Shown here in pieces: positions 58,997-64,000 of a stretch of DNA of 64,000 bases. Positions within the stretch are counted from its first letter, which is position 1. The number at the start of each line of letters is the position of its first letter. The notes beneath the pieces were generated by a model. The model was not told where the DNA came from. It did not search any database and saw only the letters and a list, made by a program, of their open reading frames with translations. The stretch spans positions 4,588,001-4,652,000 of the forward strand of contig NZ_CP102332.1 in assembly GCF_024600715.1 (NCBI RefSeq), in the 5' to 3' direction. This DNA is from Streptomyces changanensis (lineage in GTDB: Bacteria; Actinomycetota; Actinomycetes; Streptomycetales; Streptomycetaceae). The position numbers were made by a program, and so were the translations under genes.

Positions 58997-59502
58997 AACA
59001 GCAGGTCGGACAGGCGGTTGAGGTACGTCGCCGTGAGGGCGTTCATCGTCCCGCCGTGCACCTCCAGCGCCGCCCACGTCGAACGCTCGGCGCGGCGGAC
59101 GACCGTGCACGCCTGGTGCAGGAGCGCCGCGCCCGGAGTGCCGCCCGGGAGGATGAAGGAGCGCAGCTTCTCCAGGTCCTCCAGGAACCGGTCGCAGTCC
59201 GCCTCCAGCTTGTCGACGTACGACTGCTCCACCCGCAGCGGCGGGTACTCCGGGTCCTCGACCACCGGGGTCGCCAGGTCCGCGCCCACGTCGAACAGGT
59301 CGTTCTGCACCCGGACGAGGACCTTGACGACCTCCTCGGGCAGCTCGCCGAGGGCGATGGCCGTGCCGATGACGGCGTTGGCCTCGTTGGCGTCGGCGTA
59401 CGCGGCGATCCGCAGGTCCGTCTTGGCGGTGCGGCTCATGTCGCCCAGCGCCGTCGTGCCCTTGTCGCCGGTGCGGGTGTAGATGCGCGTCAGGTTGACC
59501 AT
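58930..59502 (-). CDS. Cob(I)yrinic acid a,c-diamide adenosyltransferase (PduO type)
   Basis: A 190-residue helical-bundle enzyme that adds the adenosyl group of ATP to cob(I)alamin. The N-terminal ATP motif is RIYTRTGDKGTTALGD, the conserved NAVIGTAIA helix follows, and RRAERSTWAAL and YLNRLSDLLFILAR are the standard active-site segments. Full length for the family. Confidence 0.95.
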   Translation of the reverse strand: MVNLTRIYTRTGDKGTTALGDMSRTAKTDLRIAAYADANEANAVIGTAIALGELPEEVVKVLVRVQNDLFDVGADLATPVVEDPEYPPLRVEQSYVDKLEADCDRFLEDLEKLRSFILPGGTPGAALLHQACTVVRRAERSTWAALEVHGGTMNALTATYLNRLSDLLFILARTANKELGDVLWVPGGER

Positions 59503-59558
59503 GCGTTCAGCCTAGTGACGCGGCGCCCACCGCGGCAGACGTGTGTGCCGTGCGTCAC

Positions 59559-59572
59559 GACCGGTACCGGTC
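59559..59572. promoter_or_regulatory. 14-bp perfect palindrome
   Basis: GACCGGTACCGGTC in the divergent gap between the adenosyltransferase and dehydrogenase genes. Possible operator for either; no regulator can be named. Confidence 0.35.
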
Positions 59573-59588
59573 CGTGTACGACAGGGGG

Positions 59589-59602
59589 CTACCGCCCGGT
59601 AG
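59589..59602. promoter_or_regulatory. CTACC-N4-GGTAG inverted repeat
   Basis: CTACC GCCC GGTAG upstream of the 3-hydroxybutyryl-CoA dehydrogenase gene, of a form seen for TetR-type operators in fatty-acid metabolism genes. Confidence 0.35.
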
Positions 59603-59762
59603 GTTGGGTCCGCGCGCGGTACGCTCACGCGACGGCCCGTTCCGGTGTGATGTCCGTCATCCGAGACGTGACGCGCATCTCTTCACCGCCCACAGCACCC
59701 CTCCCGGGCAGTAATCTCCCGCCGGAGAAACGAAAAGTGAACGCGTGTTAAGGGGACGAATC

Positions 59763-60611
59763 GTGGCCAGGAAGCTCGCCGTCATCGGCGCCGGACTCAT
59801 GGGGTCCGGCATCGCTCAGGTCTCCGCCCAGGCGGGCTGGGACGTCGTGCTGCGCGACGTCACGGACGCCGCCCTCACCCGCGGCACGGACGGCATCAAG
59901 GCGTCGTACGACAAGTTCGTCGCCAAGGGCCGGCTGGACGCCGCCGACGCCGAGGCCGCCCTGGCGCGCATCACCACGACCACCGACCTCGACGCCGTCG
60001 CCGACGCCGACATCGTGGTCGAGGCCGTCTTCGAGAAGCTCGAGGTCAAGCACGAGATCTTCCGCGCCCTGGACAAGCTCGTCCGGGACGACGCGGTCCT
60101 CGCCTCCAACACCTCCGCCATCCCGATCACGAAGATCGCGGCGGTCACCGAGCGCCCCGAGCGGGTCGTCGGCGCCCACTTCTTCTCGCCCGTCCCGATG
60201 ATGCAGCTCTGCGAGCTGGTCCGCGGCTACAAGACGAGCGACGAAACCCTCGCCACCGCCCGCGCGTTCGCCGAGTCCGTCGGCAAGACCTGCATCGTCG
60301 TCAACCGCGACGTCGCCGGCTTCGTCACCACGCGGCTCATCTCCGCGCTCGTCGTCGAGGCGGCCAAGCTGCACGAGTCCGGCGTGGCCTCCGCCGAGGA
60401 CATCGACATCGCGTGCAAGCTGGGCTTCGGCCACGCCATGGGACCGCTCGCCACCGCGGACCTCACCGGCGTCGACATCCTGCTGCACGCCACCGGCAAC
60501 ATCTACACGGAGTCCCAGGACGAGAAGTTCGCCCCGCCGGAGCTGATGCGCCGGATGGTGGACGCCGGTGACATCGGCCGCAAGAGCGGGCAGGGCTTCT
60601 ACAAGTACTGA
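59763..60611 (+). CDS. 3-hydroxybutyryl-CoA dehydrogenase
   Basis: A 282-residue NAD(P)-dependent enzyme of short-chain acyl-CoA metabolism. The Rossmann loop is VIGAGLMGSGIAQ; the catalytic His is in GAHFFSPVPMMQLCE; NRDVAGFVTTRL and the C-terminal GPLATADLTGVDI..GRKSGQGFYKY are family marks. GTG 59763 with AGGGGA upstream is preferred to the earlier start at 59745. Confidence 0.94.
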   Translation: MARKLAVIGAGLMGSGIAQVSAQAGWDVVLRDVTDAALTRGTDGIKASYDKFVAKGRLDAADAEAALARITTTTDLDAVADADIVVEAVFEKLEVKHEIFRALDKLVRDDAVLASNTSAIPITKIAAVTERPERVVGAHFFSPVPMMQLCELVRGYKTSDETLATARAFAESVGKTCIVVNRDVAGFVTTRLISALVVEAAKLHESGVASAEDIDIACKLGFGHAMGPLATADLTGVDILLHATGNIYTESQDEKFAPPELMRRMVDAGDIGRKSGQGFYKY

Positions 60612-60754
60612 CCGCGCCGCACCACCCGCCCTCACCCGTCGGGGTGAATTCGGTCTCGGTTCGCTTACAAGGCGCAACTGCTCGGCTGACGTCGGAGTCA
60701 GTTCTTGCAACAGAAAGACGTGACGGACAAGCACAGCACTCTCGGGGAGCGCAT

Positions 60755-61078
60755 ATGCACATCAGGGGCGACCACACCGAGCTGGTCGTCGGGGGCCGCC
60801 TCGATGTCCGCAGCGCGGCGGACGCCCGTACGATCCTGCACTCGGCCGTCGACGACGGGGCCGGTGACCTGGTGCTCGACCTGACCGGCCTCGACTCCTG
60901 GGACGCCACGGGACTCGGGGTCATCATGGGCGCGCACCGCAGGGCGGGCCGCTGCGGCCGCCGCCTGGTCCTGCGGGGCGTACCGCCCCAGATGCAGCGC
61001 CTCCTCGTCGCGACCCGGCTGCACCGCATCCTCGCCATCGAGGGCGGGCTCGCCGCCGAATCGTTGCCCCGCGTCTGA
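60755..61078 (+). CDS. STAS-domain anti-sigma factor antagonist-like protein
   Basis: A 107-residue single STAS domain: ELVVGGRLDVRSAADARTIL, LVLDLTGLDSWDATGLGVIMGAHR, RLVLRGVPPQMQRLL. In SpoIIAA the phosphorylated residue is Ser in DSSGLG; here the loop is DATGLG, so Thr would be the acceptor if any. ATG after GGGGAG. It may act in a partner-switching pathway; no kinase partner is next to it. Confidence 0.88.
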   Translation: MHIRGDHTELVVGGRLDVRSAADARTILHSAVDDGAGDLVLDLTGLDSWDATGLGVIMGAHRRAGRCGRRLVLRGVPPQMQRLLVATRLHRILAIEGGLAAESLPRV

Positions 61079-61393
61079 CGTCCGCCCGGACCGCCGCGCG
61101 GACCGCCCGCCGGGCCCGCCGTACGGGTCCACCACCCGCCGTCCGGCCCGTACACGTACAGGTACATGCCGGAGCAAACCACCCCAGCCGGATCCAGCTG
61201 CCCAATCCTCATGAGACCGTGACGTCTTGGGCGGCCGGCACCCCGGCTGTTCCGGGCGGCCGGGCCAGCGTCTAGGGTTTCGGACGTCTGCCCATCGACG
61301 GACCCACACGGCGGGCACCGGACCAGAAGCGACGCCGCGCGTGCACACCGGCCGGGAGGGGCTTCGCCGCACCACGCTTTTGGGGGCTTCACC
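61079..61393. other. Intergenic region before the ATP-binding protein gene
   Basis: No gene seen in 315 bases. A weak promoter candidate is TTCCGG (61250-61255), 17 bases, TAGGGT (61273-61278). GC-rich inverted elements around 61228-61266 have no clear role. Confidence 0.4.
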
Positions 61394-64000
61394 ATGGACC
61401 CGATGAACCCGCTGCCGGACGACCACGATCCCGCCGACGACGGGGACCGCAAGGGCGGCGACACCGCCCGCCCGCGCGCCTCCCGCGACGACCTCCCCGC
61501 CCCGCTCGCCGCCGGGAAGGGACCCGCCCCCGCCCGCACCGCCCAGCTCGTCGCCGGCGACCTGCTGCTCACCGTGAACCCCGTCGACGGCAGCGAGATC
61601 GAGCGCTGCCCGCCCGGCCGCCGGCCGGAGCCGCCCGCCCGGCGCACCCCCGAAGAGCGCGCCGAACGCGACCGCGCCGCCGCCCCGCCCGTGCCGGCGG
61701 GCCCCGCCGACCCCCTCCCGCCCCTGCTGGAACGCGACGAGCAGCGCGAGCGGCTCGTCCGGCTGCTCTCCCGCGGCCGTTCCGTACGCCTCACCGGCCC
61801 GGCCGGCTCCGGTCGCAGCCGCCTCCTCGACGCGGTCGCGGCCGACTGCACCGACCTCGCCCCCGACGGGGTCATACGCCTGTCCGGCCACCGCCGTACC
61901 TCCGCCGACGTGCTGTACGACCTCTTCGCGGCCGTCCACCACACGCCCGGCCACCGGCCCGACCGCGCCGGGCTGCTGGCCCTCGTCCGCGAGATCGGCG
62001 CCGTCGTCCTCGTCGACGACCTGGAGTTCGGCGGCGCCGCGCTCGACGACCTCCTCGACGCCGCGCCCGAGTGCGCCTTCCTCCTCGCCGCGACGCCTGA
62101 CACGCCCGCCCCGTCCCCCGACGCGGCCGTCGAGGAGGTCTTCCTCACCGGCCTCGACCGGAGCACCACCCTCGAACTCCTCGAGCACGTCGTGGACCGG
62201 CCCCTCACCGACGACGAGGCGAACTGGGCCGGCGACCTCTGGTTCGAGTCCGAGGGGCTGCCGCTGCGCTTCGTCCAGGCCGCCGCCCTGCTGCGGCAGC
62301 GCGACACCCTGCGCACCCCGCCGTCCGGGGACGCGGACGACGCCGGCGACAGCGTCTTCACCGACCTGCACGACCACCCCCTGCCCAGCCTCGCCGAAGC
62401 GGCCGCTCCCGCCGCGCTGCTCGCCTCCCGGCTCTCCGAGGCCGCCCGTGACACCCTGCGGTTCGCCGTCGCCCTGGGCGGCGAGCTGCCCCACCAGGCG
62501 CACTTGCCGGCCCTCGTCGGCGACACCCACGCCGACGCCGCGCTGGGGGAGCTCGTCCGCTGCGGGCTGCTCACCCCGGTGGGCCCGCGCCACCGGCTGG
62601 CCGCCGGCATCACCGAGCAGCTCCTGGAACACGGCTACGGCGAGGGCGCCCTGACCCGGGCCCACACCGCGGCGCAGCACTACGCCTGGTGGGCGGGCCA
62701 CCCGTCGGTCGCCCCCGAGCGGGTGGCCGCCGAGGCCGACGCCGTACTGGCCGTGCTGCACGTGCTCTCCTCCAGCCAGGAGGCCGGCCACGCGAGCGCC
62801 GCCGTGCTCCTCGCCCGCAGCGCGGCGCCGGCCCTCGCCGCCGCGCTCCACTGGGGCGCCTGGGAACGGGCGCTGCGCTCCGGCCAGGCCGCGGCCCGCC
62901 TCGCGGGCGAGGTCGCCGAAGAGGCGTACTTCCACCACGAGCTGGGCGTCCTCGCCCTGTGCCAGGGCAACCTCGACCGGGCGCGCGCCGCGCTGGAGGC
63001 CTCCATCGGCCTGCGCGGCGCCCTCGCCGACAAGCGCGGCACGGTCGCCGGGCGGCGGGCCCTCGCCCTGGTCGCCGACCGGGAGCGCGGCATCGGCGAA
63101 AGCCGTACGGCGGCCGGTGAGCCGCCCGCGGCGCGCCAGGGCGAGTCGCCCGCGCCGTTCGCCGGCGCCTTCGGCCCCGGCCCCGGCCGCACCGCCCCCG
63201 GCGCGGGTGGGGGTGCGGGTGCGGCCGACGGCGGTACCGGCTCCGGCCGGCCCGGCCCGGCCGCCGGCGCGGGAGCCGCGGCCGGTGCGGCGGGCGGCTC
63301 CACCGGCGACGGCGGCACGGGCGCGGTGGGTGCGGCGGGCGCTGCCGGTCTCGGTGCGGCCGGGGCGGCGGGACGACCCTTCGGTACGGGCGCCGGCAGC
63401 CTCGGCGCCGCGGGTATGGCTTCGGGCGCCTCCGGTACGGGCACGGGCGGTGGTGCGACCAGCGCGGCGGCCGACTTCGACGCCGCGTTCGGCGAAGGCC
63501 CCGGCTCCGGCACCGCTTTGGGCACCGGCACCGGCCGTACGGCAGCCGCCGGGTCGGCCCACGGCGCCGTCGCCGACTCCGGGGCGGCCGGCACGTACGC
63601 GTACCCCCGGCAGGCCCGCCCCGTCCGCAAGGGGCTGCGGGGCACCCTGCTCAGCGGCGCCCGGCGCAACCTCGTCGCGGCCGCCTCGGGCGCCCTCCTC
63701 GCGGCCGTCCTCGGTACCGTCGTCACCCTCGGCGCCACCTCCGGCGACGCCACCGGCGGGGGCGGCTCCCCGGGCGGCAAGGTCACCACCGAGCAGTCGG
63801 CGGGCGACGGCGACACCGGCGGCGCCGGCGACACCGGCGTCGACGACTCGGACGGGCAGACGCCCGACGACGGCACCACGGGCGGCTCCGGCGGCGGTAC
63901 GGGCGGCGGCTCCACCGCCGTCCCCGGCGGCGGTGAGCCGAGCTCCTCCGCCCGCCCGGGCGCCACCGGCGCCACCGGCTCGACCGGCGACCCGTCCACC
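61394..64000 (+). CDS. Large ATP-binding membrane-anchored protein (partial)
   Basis: Open for 869 codons to the window end. After a 100-residue disordered start comes an AAA/NB-ARC-like NTPase module: loop GPAGSGRSRLLDAV near residue 137 (Arg where Walker A usually has Lys), Walker B-like VVLVDDLEFGG near 210. Helical repeats follow (HYAWWAGHPSVAPERVAAEAD, WERALRSGQAAARLAGEVAEEAYFHHELGVLALCQGN; TPR-like, 420-560). Residues 570-740 are Ala/Gly-rich low complexity, then one transmembrane helix (NLVAAASGALLAAVLGTVVTLGA, about 755-777) and a Gly/Ser/Asp-rich outer tail. Function unknown; a scaffold or signalling STAND-type protein is possible. Confidence 0.85.
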   Translation, partial: MDPMNPLPDDHDPADDGDRKGGDTARPRASRDDLPAPLAAGKGPAPARTAQLVAGDLLLTVNPVDGSEIERCPPGRRPEPPARRTPEERAERDRAAAPPVPAGPADPLPPLLERDEQRERLVRLLSRGRSVRLTGPAGSGRSRLLDAVAADCTDLAPDGVIRLSGHRRTSADVLYDLFAAVHHTPGHRPDRAGLLALVREIGAVVLVDDLEFGGAALDDLLDAAPECAFLLAATPDTPAPSPDAAVEEVFLTGLDRSTTLELLEHVVDRPLTDDEANWAGDLWFESEGLPLRFVQAAALLRQRDTLRTPPSGDADDAGDSVFTDLHDHPLPSLAEAAAPAALLASRLSEAARDTLRFAVALGGELPHQAHLPALVGDTHADAALGELVRCGLLTPVGPRHRLAAGITEQLLEHGYGEGALTRAHTAAQHYAWWAGHPSVAPERVAAEADAVLAVLHVLSSSQEAGHASAAVLLARSAAPALAAALHWGAWERALRSGQAAARLAGEVAEEAYFHHELGVLALCQGNLDRARAALEASIGLRGALADKRGTVAGRRALALVADRERGIGESRTAAGEPPAARQGESPAPFAGAFGPGPGRTAPGAGGGAGAADGGTGSGRPGPAAGAGAAAGAAGGSTGDGGTGAVGAAGAAGLGAAGAAGRPFGTGAGSLGAAGMASGASGTGTGGGATSAAADFDAAFGEGPGSGTALGTGTGRTAAAGSAHGAVADSGAAGTYAYPRQARPVRKGLRGTLLSGARRNLVAAASGALLAAVLGTVVTLGATSGDATGGGGSPGGKVTTEQSAGDGDTGGAGDTGVDDSDGQTPDDGTTGGSGGGTGGGSTAVPGGGEPSSSARPGATGATGSTGDPST

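Overview
The window reads as Streptomyces (or a very close relative): G+C near 70%, GTG and TTG starts, and a core gene order nrtL-lysA-hom-thrC-thrB-rho-rpmE-prfA-prmC-glyA-atpIBEFHAGDC that is characteristic of this genus. It falls into two halves separated by a tRNA-Arg(CCG) gene at 24726-24797.

Left half (1 to about 24.7 kb) is an accessory island lying against the 3' end of the tRNA. On the minus strand it carries a defence-type cluster that, in transcription order, encodes a small RAMA-domain protein, an EVE/PUA-like protein, a soluble Ser/Thr kinase, a SNF2 helicase (DrmD-like), a 1848-residue N6-adenine methylase (DrmMI-like) and, after a cassette of small genes with a GntR regulator, a very large helicase with zinc-finger and DUF1998/MrfA-like C-terminal features that runs off the left edge. 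The drmD-drmMI-helicase order resembles class 1 DISARM, but the RAMA, EVE and kinase genes are not part of the described DISARM core. The methylase shows a sharp drop in G+C exactly after its NPPW motif, the part expected to hold target recognition. Divergent from this operon is a two-gene unit: a DUF262 protein whose DUF1524-type HNH histidines are replaced by Arg-Gln, and a CBS-pair protein ending in a HEPN-like RN-x3-H motif. A PIN/ribbon-helix-helix toxin-antitoxin pair, a tyrosine-recombinase pseudogene with three frameshifts and a frameshifted NERD gene lie between these and the tRNA.

Right half (24.9-64 kb) is core chromosome: a response regulator, the ArgS-like non-catalytic protein NrtL, lysine and threonine biosynthesis (lysA, hom, thrC, thrB), the termination factor rho, a secreted trypsin-like protease with VCBS repeats, an LCP cell-wall protein, rpmE with a sigma-R-type promoter, prfA/prmC (release factor and its methyltransferase), a TsaC/Sua5 protein, a low-molecular-weight phosphatase homologue with Ser in place of the catalytic Cys, a serine hydroxymethyltransferase, a WecA/TagO-type transferase, the complete F1Fo ATP synthase operon, a DUF2550 protein, a GH18 chitinase with paired 12-bp operator repeats, a two-component system whose regulator has a minisatellite-encoded N-terminal extension, a PduO-type cobalamin adenosyltransferase with a 122-bp duplication of its 3' end, a 3-hydroxybutyryl-CoA dehydrogenase, a STAS protein and the start of a large ATP-binding membrane protein.

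A short G-run/C-run palindromic repeat occurs four times in the core half, once inside the 5' end of prmC. Perfect hairpins close many of the core transcription units. All functional statements are from reading the sequence and family knowledge; no database search was run.
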